From: a virus
IMG/VR virus record: IMGVR_UViG_3300030106_000318
Coordinates: 1 to 26,485 of that record
Length of the DNA stretch: 26,485 nt
Strand: one strand, 5' to 3'
Part shown: in pieces, positions 13,243-21,085 of the stretch
Layout: every line of letters begins with the position of its first letter
Numbering within the stretch: the stretch's first letter is position 1
Notes under the pieces: model-generated
Database searches by the model: none
What the model was told of the DNA's origin: nothing
Seen by the model: the letters and a program-made list of their open reading frames with translations, nothing else
Position numbers and translations under genes: made by a program

Positions 13243-14012
13243 TATAATATTCCTCTATTTAAGTTGTTAATATTTAAAAAATTGTAAAATGGATTTTCAG
13301 TTGTTGCTGTTTGTCCTATTGAGCTAGGTGTATTTAATACAGCTTCAACTTTTGATTTAGCTTGTGCATATCTATCAGTAAAGGTTGTATTAGATCCTAA
13401 TAAACTTGGTGTATTATCTAAAAACCTTTGTGCTGATGATTGAGATACAGAGCTAGGTGGAGTAAAAACATTCTGTGATGCCATAGGAAAATAGTTTGTT
13501 TCAGAATCATCCATATCTCCTAAATTTGTACTACCAGAAGTTATATTACTTACACTTGTACTTGGACTTGGACTTTGATTTAATAAACCACTAACAGGTC
13601 TCATTCTATTATAAGCAGCAAAAACATTAAAAGCTAATCTTGCTCCATAAACTGGACCTACTGATGTTCTAGCTGCACCTGCAGGAACTGCTAATCTTCT
13701 TGCTTCACTTGCAGTTGGTGTAGCTGTACCTACATCGCCTTCATCTAAAGTTTCACCAAATAGTGCATCACCTCTTGAAGGATCTACATCACCTTCTGAA
13801 AGAGAGCTATCACCTTCACCTGCTGTGCCATAACCTCCATCTGCTGAAGTATCACTAAAACTATCACCCTCATCAAAAGTATCATCATCTTGTCCTACAC
13901 TACTCATACCTGCTGCAGGATCATCTGTAGAAAAATCTGCATCTGTGCTTGATGAATCAGTATCACCACCGCCACTACATAACATGCTATATGTTTTTTC
14001 TTCTATATCCAT
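13242..14012 (-). CDS. Low-complexity acidic virion protein candidate
   Basis: 256 residues. The first 90 are extremely rich in Asp, Ser, Gly, Thr and Glu (for example GGGDTDSSSTDADFSTDD and DDDTFDEGDSFSDTSADGG), with almost no hydrophobic core and a single Cys near the start. The rest is a Ser/Thr/Asn/Pro-rich segment (ARLAFNVFAAYNRMRPVSG and SASQ-type repeats) ending NINNLNRGIL. This looks intrinsically disordered. It overlaps the 36-residue membrane gene by 10 nt and is followed by the TMP-motif protein. It may neutralise or mimic DNA, or be held by the adjacent basic protein (inference). I do not recognise a family. Confidence 0.5.
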   Translation of the reverse strand: MDIEEKTYSMLCSGGGDTDSSSTDADFSTDDPAAGMSSVGQDDDTFDEGDSFSDTSADGGYGTAGEGDSSLSEGDVDPSRGDALFGETLDEGDVGTATPTASEARRLAVPAGAARTSVGPVYGARLAFNVFAAYNRMRPVSGLLNQSPSPSTSVSNITSGSTNLGDMDDSETNYFPMASQNVFTPPSSVSQSSAQRFLDNTPSLLGSNTTFTDRYAQAKSKVEAVLNTPSSIGQTATTENPFYNFLNINNLNRGIL

Positions 14013-14113
14013 ATTGCTAATAAAAATAAAATAAACATACCTATAAAGTATTTCATAGGATGTTCTTTGACTTTAGTTTCTAAATCAAAATATATTTTTT
14101 TAATTTTATTCAT
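14003..14113 (-). CDS. 36-residue single-pass membrane protein
   Basis: Read by hand in a gap. The ATG at 14113 forms a TAATG overlap with the stop of the previous gene and has AGGAGG 9 nt upstream, the best ribosome site in this block. Product: MNKIKKIYFDLETKVKEHPM, then KYFIGMFILFLLAIWI. A basic amphipathic head is followed by one membrane segment ending at the C-terminus, like tail-anchored small phage proteins. It overlaps the acidic gene by 10 nt and may mainly couple its translation. Function unknown. Confidence 0.6.
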   Translation of the reverse strand: MNKIKKIYFDLETKVKEHPMKYFIGMFILFLLAIWI

Positions 14114-14814
14114 TATAATAAACCTCCTAATGCTCCTAATACACCACCTACTGCTCCGCCTGTTGATCCAAAGATTTGATTACCAACTGTTGCACCAGCT
14201 ATAGCACCACCTGCTGCTTGACCAATTCTATTTGGTCTAGGTGCTTGTGTAGTAAATGTACTACCACCTCTAGCTACAGGATTAATTATATTAGAAAATC
14301 TTACTAATTCATCATAAGGCGCAGCTTGTCTTTGAAGTTCTAATCCTTCTAAAGTTTGCCCTACATTAAATAAACTTGGTACTGCTCTTGCAGTTTGTAA
14401 TTGTCTATCTCTTTCTCTTTCAAGTTGTTGAAAAGCTAATGGTAATGCTCTTTGTGCAACTTGTGATGTAACTTGTTGTTGTGCTAAAGGTGATGTTGGA
14501 GTTCTACCTGCACCACTAAATTGTGTAGCTACATTAGTATAAACATCTTCTGCTGCTTGTGCTATGATAGGAGATAAAAATGGATTATTAAATCTACCTG
14601 CAATCGTATCAGATATTTGTTGATTAGCTTGTCTAGCTATAGTTTCTTGTGCTGCTAAACCCTCTAGGGTTTGCGCAGTTGGAGCAACATACTGTGGTCC
14701 TGCTCCATAAATATTTTGTGCTTCAGACACAATCTGATTTAAAGCAGGTTGTGCTGGTGCATATGGTTCATTGCTTTGTACTGTTGTTTGTGTTCCACCA
14801 CCGCCAAAAGACAT
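14113..14814 (-). CDS. Gly/Gln/Ala-rich virion protein, ejection-protein candidate
   Basis: 233 residues. It begins SFGGGGTQTTVQSNEPYAPA, then QPALNQIVSEAQNIYGAGPQ, passes through a helical Gln/Ala-rich middle (RFNNPFLSPIIAQAAED; SQVAQRALPLAFQQLER) and ends with a Gly-zipper hydrophobic tail (AAGGAIAGATVGNQIF and GGAVGGVLGALGGLL). The 'P(Y/W)-x-PAQP-L-x-x-I ... G-x(2)-YP/V ... NPFL-x-P ... AGRTPTSPLAQQ' pattern is common in phage structural proteins near tail genes. The Gly-zipper end could insert in membranes, as in small ejection proteins. AAGGAGA precedes the ATG, which directly follows the GNAT gene's stop. Confidence 0.6.
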   Translation of the reverse strand: MSFGGGGTQTTVQSNEPYAPAQPALNQIVSEAQNIYGAGPQYVAPTAQTLEGLAAQETIARQANQQISDTIAGRFNNPFLSPIIAQAAEDVYTNVATQFSGAGRTPTSPLAQQQVTSQVAQRALPLAFQQLERERDRQLQTARAVPSLFNVGQTLEGLELQRQAAPYDELVRFSNIINPVARGGSTFTTQAPRPNRIGQAAGGAIAGATVGNQIFGSTGGAVGGVLGALGGLL

Positions 14815-15255
14815 TTATTTCTCCTTATTAAGTTTTTTTTCTAAAAGTACATGACTTTTAGTATATTTAAAGTTTCTAAGAACTCTTTCCCAACCTGGTC
14901 TAGCTACTAATTCCATACGATCACACTTTTCTTTTCTAGCAAAATCTTCAATATGTTTAATTAGATGTTGCCATTTTTCTCTATGTTTACCTGTCATTAT
15001 ACGAATATTTAGACATTTTTGTAAAGGTCTTTGTATAATTTCAGTAATAACTACACCGAAGTATTTATCATTAGTTTCTTTGTGTTCTTTATCCCAAAGA
15101 ATCCATAACTGAAAAATTTTTTTTAAACAGTTATCTTTAAAATGATTTGAGTTAGCATATCCACCAGATCTAATTAGTGCTTTAGTTATATCATTTTCAA
15201 CTTGAATCCATACTTTTTCAATATGGTCTGGTGGTATATAAACTAACTCTACCAT
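14815..15255 (-). CDS. GNAT-fold protein, T7 gp13-like internal protein candidate
   Basis: 146 residues. Features are YIPPDHIEKVWIQVENDI, then FQLWILWDKEHKETNDKYFG, VVITEII, and at the end EDFARKEKCDRMELVARPGW followed by ERVLRNFKYTKSHVLLEK. The 'A-x-x-x-(G/K)C-x-RMEL-x-ARPGWERVL-x-x-(F/Y)-x-x-x-H' end is a well-known GNAT-like block found in podovirus and siphovirus proteins beside ejection and tail genes, such as the T7 gp13 type. The acetyl-CoA loop is not obvious, so the fold may be structural rather than catalytic. It lies inside the late virion block with TAATG overlap upstream. Confidence 0.65.
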   Translation of the reverse strand: MVELVYIPPDHIEKVWIQVENDITKALIRSGGYANSNHFKDNCLKKIFQLWILWDKEHKETNDKYFGVVITEIIQRPLQKCLNIRIMTGKHREKWQHLIKHIEDFARKEKCDRMELVARPGWERVLRNFKYTKSHVLLEKKLNKEK

Positions 15256-15578
15256 TAAAAATCTATTTCTAATAAAGAAATAATAATATGTAATCTATTT
15301 CCAGTAGCTGCTTGAGCTTTTATTATTTCTTCAGATGCAACTATAATAGGTTGCGTAATTAATTCTGTTGTTCCATTTGCAGCAATAGACTTAGTTTTAA
15401 ATAAATTAAAGACATCAGATCCTGCTGTTAAAGTTATTGATATAGTATCAGCATTACCAGAATCTTCACATACTAAAATAGATTTAATAATAGCTGTGCT
15501 ATCAACAGGACAAGTATAGACAGTTGTATTATTAGTGGTTGTTAAATCTACTTTAGCATTTTTATAAACATTAGCCAT
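15255..15578 (-). CDS. Small beta-rich virion protein
   Basis: 107 residues, nearly all short strands: MANVYKNAKVDLTTTNNTT, VYTCPVDSTAIIKSILVCED, SGNADTISITLTAGSDVFN, FKTKSIAANGTTELI, ending NRLHIIISLLEIDF. The order 'A-x-x-YKNA-x-x-DLT ... VY-x-(C/V)P-x-x-(S/T)TAI(I/V)-(K/R)SI-x-V ... A-x-x-RLH' is common in phage structural genes of unknown exact place in the virion (spike, decoration or tail-tip). It is followed by the GNAT gene and preceded by the coiled-coil membrane protein, both with TAATG overlaps. Confidence 0.6.
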   Translation of the reverse strand: MANVYKNAKVDLTTTNNTTVYTCPVDSTAIIKSILVCEDSGNADTISITLTAGSDVFNLFKTKSIAANGTTELITQPIIVASEEIIKAQAATGNRLHIIISLLEIDF

Positions 15579-15778
15579 TATAATAAACTTCTAACTAACC
15601 CAAAAATCTGTGCAAGTCCAGTTGCTAAAACAATCCATAATATCTTATAAATTGAGTTTACTCTAGCATCTAAATGAGCAAGATGATTATCTTTTATTGT
15701 ATCAATCTTTTGATGTACTAATTTAAGTTCACCATTAATCTTAACTATTTCTATTTTATTTTCTTGTTCTATATTCAT
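15578..15778 (-). CDS. Small coiled-coil membrane protein
   Basis: 66 residues. A charged coiled-coil (MNIEQENKIEIVKINGELK, then LVHQKIDTIKDNHLAHLDA) leads to one membrane segment (IYKILWIVLATGLAQIFGL) near the C-terminus. The 'NHL-x-HL-x-x-(R/D)(V/I)-x-x-(I/L)-x-K-(I/V)LW' layout is a common phage arrangement of small proteins placed after spike genes, sometimes labelled holin-like. It is probably a tail-anchored inner-membrane protein. A TAATG overlap couples it to the next gene. Function not assigned. Confidence 0.55.
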   Translation of the reverse strand: MNIEQENKIEIVKINGELKLVHQKIDTIKDNHLAHLDARVNSIYKILWIVLATGLAQIFGLVRSLL

Positions 15779-15781
15779 AAT

Positions 15782-16891
15782 TTATTCCGCATTATTTGGT
15801 ATACCTTTGGAATTTACTTGTGGTGATTCTGCAAAAGCTATATAGAGATATTCAGTTCCATTAGCGTTGACTATACTATCATTTACTCTCCACTTAAAAC
15901 CGTTAGAATAAAAATCTATTCTAAAATTGCCATCATCTTCAGCAGCAGGTTCTCTAGCATCTAAACCAAAGTTATGATTGTTAAATCCATTTCTTCTGTT
16001 ATCATACATATACCAACCTTGATTTGTACCAGATAATCTTTTTGCCATAACCCATGCAGGTTTAAAACCAGTATATACAAAAGGTCCATTAACATCTCCT
16101 GCTGTGCCTGAAGTTCCATTACCAGTATATTTACCAAATTTTGAAAACCCTTGCACTTGTTTAAAAACATAACAAATATGAGCTTTGCCATCAGTTGTTG
16201 AGTTTGTTCTTCCATCTGCGCCAATTGTAATGACAGTTGAAGTTGGTGCTGTGTTATTTAATGAACCAGCATCAGTCTGGATATTATTAGTAGTGTTTAA
16301 ATTTAAGTGTTGGTTTGTTGCCAGTACACCTCTAGTCCATACTAACCAATTTTGAGTCTCAGTTAAATTTTTAAAAATTAAAAGATCAGGCTCTACCCCA
16401 AGCCCATGAGCAAATGTTTGGACAATCGATCCAGTTCTAAGTGAGTTATATGTAATAATCGCAAATCCAGCAGTAGTGTCTATACTACCAGAACTATCTA
16501 TACTTCCAACACTAGTTGCACTTGCATCATTACTAAATGATGTTCCAGCTTTCCAATTCCAAGCTACTTGTTTGTGTGTACTATTATCATAGTTACTTAG
16601 ATTTGATGATCCAGCAGTAATGACAAATCCATCACTATTAGCTGAACTTATAAAACCTGCCGCATGATTTGTTAATTGTGCAGCAGTTGTATCAGAGTTG
16701 TTAAATGTATTAAGACCTACAACACTATTGGCAAGAACATGATTAAAATCACTACTATCTCGGTTCTTAACCCAGATCCAGTCGGGCTGGAATCCCACTC
16801 CAGATATTGTTCTTGGTGATGAACCACTATTTGATGTGTATAGAACTGTGTTAAAATATAAACCTGGATCATCAATAGTTGTGTAAGCCAT
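15782..16891 (-). CDS. Tail-spike/fibre protein, DUF7483-like
   Basis: 369 residues, beta-rich with many Trp, Gly, Asn, Thr. It opens MAYTTIDDPGLYFNTVLYTS and repeats a unit of the type 'VGFQPDWIWVKNRD', seen again as GVEPDLLIFKNLT and as GFKPAWVMAKRLSG, giving three similar blades (about 33, 165, 275). The ends of the blades carry GFVI-like or NGFKW-like strands; the last is YLYIAFAESPQV. This matches the DUF7483-like domain of marine phage tail proteins, often fused behind LamG and SPRY domains. Here it begins one base after the LamG/SPRY stop. Likely a receptor-binding spike part. Confidence 0.7.
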   Translation of the reverse strand: MAYTTIDDPGLYFNTVLYTSNSGSSPRTISGVGFQPDWIWVKNRDSSDFNHVLANSVVGLNTFNNSDTTAAQLTNHAAGFISSANSDGFVITAGSSNLSNYDNSTHKQVAWNWKAGTSFSNDASATSVGSIDSSGSIDTTAGFAIITYNSLRTGSIVQTFAHGLGVEPDLLIFKNLTETQNWLVWTRGVLATNQHLNLNTTNNIQTDAGSLNNTAPTSTVITIGADGRTNSTTDGKAHICYVFKQVQGFSKFGKYTGNGTSGTAGDVNGPFVYTGFKPAWVMAKRLSGTNQGWYMYDNRRNGFNNHNFGLDAREPAAEDDGNFRIDFYSNGFKWRVNDSIVNANGTEYLYIAFAESPQVNSKGIPNNAE

Positions 16892-18361
16892 CTATCCCCC
16901 ATACTCCGCTAAGTTTTTAGTGCATATTGCAAAATATCCTGATGGTACAGCAAATTCAAAATTACCGAACCCTTCACTATCAGAATTACCTGATGAAATA
17001 GAAAAAGTAGGATTACCAAAATTATATTCTAATGTACTAGTACCAGAAACTCCAACAGAATGTCCTGCATAAGGTGTTACTGGTGCTGCTAAAACTGTTG
17101 TGCTATTTGTAACAAAACCACTTCCTGATGATGGATCTCCACCAGTATTTGATGAACTATAATTAAAAAAATCTCCATTTCTTCCAATATATAATCTTTG
17201 ATTGTCCATGTCTAAAGCAAATCTAATAATATCTCCTGTTGAATATCCATTAAATCCATCTATTTCATTATTTGATCCAGCAGTTACTATATTAAATCTT
17301 CCACCAGTAGTACAAGTAAATTCTAAACCAGAAAAATCACCTTGTATTGTGCTGTAATCAGATGAGGAATCAGGAGTTACACTTTCATAAGCTGCTACTC
17401 CAGCTCTTGTTCTATCTGAACCAGCATCAGCAGTAAATTTAACTTCCCAATACCATTTACCTTTTGAAAGCATTATATTAGTACCATAAAGTCCAAATGC
17501 ACCTGATCCACTTTTAGATACTTTACAATTACCTTCAGTCAAAGTAAAAGCACTTGCACTTGGATCAGTTGAAGTAAAGGTACAAAAATTATTTGTGCAG
17601 GTATCTGTAGTTTGATCTATTGCGGTTAAATTTACTGGTGTCCAATCATGATTGTTTCCAGAAATATCATTACCTAAAGATGAGCTATCTTCAAAATCTA
17701 AATAAAATCCATTAGTGCCAAAAGTTAAAGTTGATATATCTTTTGGTTTCCAATGTGTAGGACTATCTTCATCATATTCTCCGAATGAAGTTGGACTTAA
17801 TGCTTGACCATCTATAAAAGCTACTTCACATGCGTAACCATCAAAAAACTGTCCGTAAGAAGCACCAAACATGTGTTGTCCAGCAGTTCCATTCCATTGT
17901 AAATCTGCGTTTAAACTTGGTACTGTACCACCTGATAAAGTTTGTTGAACATTATTTACGAAAACTCTAAATCTATCTGTGCTACCATTAGAAATAGAAG
18001 AAGTTGATGATGTTGTGTCTACTACTAATACTAGGTGATACCAAGCAGAACCGTCTCTAAGTAAAGGAGTTGCTTCCCAACTTGATGTAGAACCAGCAGT
18101 AGCACCAACTTGTAATTTATCATTAATAATTGCAAAAACAAACCAGGGAGTAGTTCCATGACCAGCTTCAAGAATACTATAACTGGTTGATGAAGATATT
18201 GCTGATCTTTTTATCCAACAACTAAAAGTCCAAGTTTTTTGATTTCCAGCACTACTAAATGTTTTTGTTAATTCTGCTGAATCTCCTGAATTAAATCTTA
18301 ATGAATTAGCTACGTTATAACCTGTATCTCTAACTGAATTAGCTCCAAGTATTCCAGGCAT
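16892..18361 (-). CDS. LamG plus SPRY-domain tail-spike protein
   Basis: 489 residues with two recognisable domains. Residues about 20-215 are a LamG/concanavalin-like fold (NSLRFNSGDSAELTKTFS, then WTFSCWIKRSA, AWYHLVLVVDTT, RVFVNNVQQTL, GYACEVAFIDGQALSPTSFG). Residues about 290-475 are SPRY-like (SKGKWYWEVKF, then GDIIRFALDMDNQRLYIGRN). Such domains bind sugars or cell-surface protein, so a host-recognition spike is likely. The end (SGYFAICTKNL) is the sequence that usually runs into the DUF7483-like part in fused versions, but here a stop follows. It starts in a TAATG overlap with the 196-residue gene. Confidence 0.75.
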   Translation of the reverse strand: MPGILGANSVRDTGYNVANSLRFNSGDSAELTKTFSSAGNQKTWTFSCWIKRSAISSSTSYSILEAGHGTTPWFVFAIINDKLQVGATAGSTSSWEATPLLRDGSAWYHLVLVVDTTSSTSSISNGSTDRFRVFVNNVQQTLSGGTVPSLNADLQWNGTAGQHMFGASYGQFFDGYACEVAFIDGQALSPTSFGEYDEDSPTHWKPKDISTLTFGTNGFYLDFEDSSSLGNDISGNNHDWTPVNLTAIDQTTDTCTNNFCTFTSTDPSASAFTLTEGNCKVSKSGSGAFGLYGTNIMLSKGKWYWEVKFTADAGSDRTRAGVAAYESVTPDSSSDYSTIQGDFSGLEFTCTTGGRFNIVTAGSNNEIDGFNGYSTGDIIRFALDMDNQRLYIGRNGDFFNYSSSNTGGDPSSGSGFVTNSTTVLAAPVTPYAGHSVGVSGTSTLEYNFGNPTFSISSGNSDSEGFGNFEFAVPSGYFAICTKNLAEYGG

Positions 18362-18951
18362 TAAACTACCTCTTTTGGAAACTCACCTAATGGTCTTTCA
18401 ATAACAGGATTTTCTTCTGTGCCTGTATTAACATAAGTATAAAGAGTTGCTAAAGCATCTACGTCAGTAGCATTGTCAATTGCAGTTTCCATTTCATTAG
18501 ATTTGGCTCTTACATCTGCTCTATATTGTGTAATTTCTTCAGGAACAGAATATGATTCTACTTCACTTGCTTTGATAATATACCAATCAGTTTTATTTAA
18601 TAAACCTTGAGCTTGTTGTTTTATAATATTTTTCTTTTTAGATTTTAATCCGTAAGAAACTAGTTCATCATTATTATTATACTCATCATCTAGTTCTTTA
18701 GCAGTTGCTGTACCATATGTACCTACAACTGTATTGTTAGAATAAGAATAACTTATATCTGTATTAATATACCATTCATCATCTTTTTTATTTGAGTTAT
18801 CTATTACTATTGAATAAACTCCAATATTATTTCTTTGTTCTTCATTCCAAAGTGTAAATATAGTTTTTGGATATTGTATATCCCCAATAGTTATTCCTTT
18901 ATTACCTGCAAAATATTGTTTTATTTTTCTTGATTGAACTAGTGCAAACAT
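18361..18951 (-). CDS. Tail-fibre assembly chaperone-like protein
   Basis: 196 residues. The N-terminal 90 are beta-rich (FALVQSRKIKQYFAG, GITIGDIQYPKTIFTLW). The C-terminal half is helical: KKKNIIKQQAQGLLNKTDW, YIIKASEVESYSVPEEITQY, RADVRAKSNEMETAIDNATD, ending RPLGEFPKEVV. The 'LL-x-x-TDW-x-(I/V) ... P-x-x-I-x-x-YRA-x-(V/L)R' segment is the hallmark of phage tail-fibre assembly and DUF4376-like proteins, which fold or trim spikes. It lies between the fibre (18953-20929) and the LamG/SPRY spike, as expected. Confidence 0.65.
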   Translation of the reverse strand: MFALVQSRKIKQYFAGNKGITIGDIQYPKTIFTLWNEEQRNNIGVYSIVIDNSNKKDDEWYINTDISYSYSNNTVVGTYGTATAKELDDEYNNNDELVSYGLKSKKKNIIKQQAQGLLNKTDWYIIKASEVESYSVPEEITQYRADVRAKSNEMETAIDNATDVDALATLYTYVNTGTEENPVIERPLGEFPKEVV

Positions 18952-18952
18952 A

Positions 18953-20929
18953 TTATGATAGCGTAAGGTTTAGATTTCTACCTACTTCTAAAAATTTAGA
19001 ACCATTGTATCTAAACACAAACAAGTCTCCTTTATTAGCTGTTGTGGTTAATGTTGGTGCTGTATCTGCTGTAAATTCATATACAGCATTGAATGATAAT
19101 GTTCTTGATCCTGTACCATCTTGTATAACAAGCAATGAAACAAACTGACCTGCAACAGCATTAGTTCCTGCTCCTAAAGTTCTATTATCTCCTAATGTAA
19201 CTTTTGCTACTGGAGCTGCTTGTGTATCCCAGGATATTGTAGAAGCATCTGTTAAAGTAGCTTCTGGAAAATATGCTGCATCATTAAATTTAACTTTACC
19301 TGTACCATTATTAGTAAATTCAATATCTCCGTTAGCGGCATCTACTATTGTTATACTTGAAGAATCAGTACCTTTATTTGTATCTAATATTAAATTGTGA
19401 GAACCATTACTTGTAATTGTAGCATCTGCTGCACCAGTACCTACGACTATTTCGCCAGTACCTTTAGGTAAAATTTTTAGATCAACATTTGTTTCTCCAC
19501 TTGCACCAATAGAAGGTGCATTACCTGTAGCAGCATTTGTAACTTCTAATTCATTTACTGCTGAAGCTGTAGTTTGAAATATAATTTGTTCATTACCACT
19601 TTCATCACCAATAAAATGAGCATCGTCTATTAAAATATTATGTGAGTTAGTATCTAAATTAGCACCGAGTTGTGGTGAGCTATCGTTGACAACAGCATCA
19701 GTAATTTTTGAACCTGCTATAGAATTAACTGCTATTGTAATATTACCTGATGAGGTTACTGGTGTATTAGCAATAGTAAATTCAGAAGCTCCAGCATCAG
19801 CTAAACCAACACTTGATACAGTTCCAGTAAACTGTGGTTGAACTTGAGAAAAAGTAATAGTGCTACTTCCTAATGAAGCACTACTATCTGTTGTACATAA
19901 AAATATTTTATCTGCATTAGTAGATCCTTCTTGAACAATAGCTAATTGTCCTGCAAGTTCTCCTATAGCATCAAAGTCAGTATCTCTAGATGCAGTACCA
20001 CTTGCAACAACAGTATAAATACCATTTTGTGATCCAGTTGATTGATCTTTAACTAGAACTCTATTACCTGTCGCTAATGTAATACCATCTAATGTATCAC
20101 CATTTTGTAAGTCTGCGCTTAAATCAACATTAGCAGTTGTTGCTGCTCTACAAATTATTCTTGTTTTTAGACCTGCAACTAAATCATCAACATAAGTTTT
20201 AATGGCTACATCAGAACCTGATGAAGGACTTGACATACCAGTAATAGATCCACCAGTAATAGCTACATTATTAGCCGCTTGTGTTGCGATTGTTCCTAAT
20301 CCTAAATTAGTTCTTGCAGTAGATGCTGAAGCAACATCACTTAAATTATTTGCTTTAACATTTTTAGCATCTAATTGTGTTTGTATATTACTTGATACAC
20401 CATTTAGATGACCAAACTCTGTATTAGATATTGTGCCATCATGAATTTTAGTAGCATCTATTGCTGCACTACTAGCTACTTTAGCATTAGTAATAATTTC
20501 AGTTGGAATAGAATCATTTGTTTTAGAAAGTATTGCTACATGTATAGTTAGTGTTTCACTTTGTAATGATCCACTATCAAAGGTTACATTAACTGTAGTA
20601 TTAGTAGAAAAAGATGAAGAACTTATTGTTCCAAATATTGTACCTGTAGATGATCCTATTGCTTTAATTCTACGTCCTGCATGATAAAAACCTGTTACAT
20701 CAACACCAGCTATTGTAAATGATGTTGAACTTGCATAAGCTGCAGTAAATGCACCATCTCCATCTCCATATATTACCCATTGTGTATCGTTGTACCATTC
20801 TCTAATATCTGCAGCTATTGCTCTAAAAGCATTATTAATATTAGAAGGTAACATTCCTTCAGCAATACTTACACCACCTACTTCTGTATTACTTGATGCT
20901 GTAGTTGAATAATCTTTTATTCCTGCCAT
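18953..20929 (-). CDS. Tail fibre protein
   Basis: 658 residues. The N-terminal part (DYSTTASSNTEVGGVSIAEG, then MLPSNINNAFRAIAADIREW) is the usual anchor of podovirus fibres. The middle has ATKIHDGTISNTEFGHLNGV, IQTQLDAKNVKANNLSDVAS and TNLGLGTIATQAANNVAITGG: short repeats seen in fibre shafts. From about 240 come Ser/Thr/Asn-rich strands, with an NGIYTV-x-A motif. The end (GSRTLSFNAVYEF, then FRYNGSKFLEVGRNLNL) is a compact beta tip. No endosialidase or lyase motif is seen. AGGAGAATAAA precedes the ATG. Confidence 0.75.
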   Translation of the reverse strand: MAGIKDYSTTASSNTEVGGVSIAEGMLPSNINNAFRAIAADIREWYNDTQWVIYGDGDGAFTAAYASSTSFTIAGVDVTGFYHAGRRIKAIGSSTGTIFGTISSSSFSTNTTVNVTFDSGSLQSETLTIHVAILSKTNDSIPTEIITNAKVASSAAIDATKIHDGTISNTEFGHLNGVSSNIQTQLDAKNVKANNLSDVASASTARTNLGLGTIATQAANNVAITGGSITGMSSPSSGSDVAIKTYVDDLVAGLKTRIICRAATTANVDLSADLQNGDTLDGITLATGNRVLVKDQSTGSQNGIYTVVASGTASRDTDFDAIGELAGQLAIVQEGSTNADKIFLCTTDSSASLGSSTITFSQVQPQFTGTVSSVGLADAGASEFTIANTPVTSSGNITIAVNSIAGSKITDAVVNDSSPQLGANLDTNSHNILIDDAHFIGDESGNEQIIFQTTASAVNELEVTNAATGNAPSIGASGETNVDLKILPKGTGEIVVGTGAADATITSNGSHNLILDTNKGTDSSSITIVDAANGDIEFTNNGTGKVKFNDAAYFPEATLTDASTISWDTQAAPVAKVTLGDNRTLGAGTNAVAGQFVSLLVIQDGTGSRTLSFNAVYEFTADTAPTLTTTANKGDLFVFRYNGSKFLEVGRNLNLTLS

Positions 20930-20938
20930 TTTATTCTC

Positions 20939-21085
20939 CTATGATATAAAGAATGCAAAAACTTTATCTGTTTCTACATTGTTTTTATTAATTAAACTAT
21001 TTACAGATTCTTCAAGTTGTCTTTGAAAAAACTCTTGAGACTCAAATGAATATCTTACGTTATCTATATTTTCTTCTTTAGCCAT
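20939..21085 (-). CDS. 48-residue hypothetical protein between nozzle and fibre genes
   Basis: Read by hand. The ATG at 21085 overlaps the nozzle gene's stop (TAATG) and the frame ends at TAG 20939-20941. Product: MAKEENIDNVRYSFESQEFF, QRQLEESVNSLINKNN, VETDKVFAFFIS. It is acidic and helical with a hydrophobic end. The fibre gene's ribosome site (AGGAGA) lies right at its stop. Its size and place recall a small conserved gene between tail genes in marine podoviruses, of unknown function. Coupling to the nozzle suggests it is made in similar amounts. Confidence 0.6.
   Translation of the reverse strand: MAKEENIDNVRYSFESQEFFQRQLEESVNSLINKNNVETDKVFAFFIS

Noticed and set aside
16717-16902. Second minus-strand frame at the start of the DUF7483-like gene, considered as a frameshift linking the two spike genes
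   Set aside because: Its translation does not resemble either domain, and the in-frame stop and start at 16891-16894 explain the junction without a shift.
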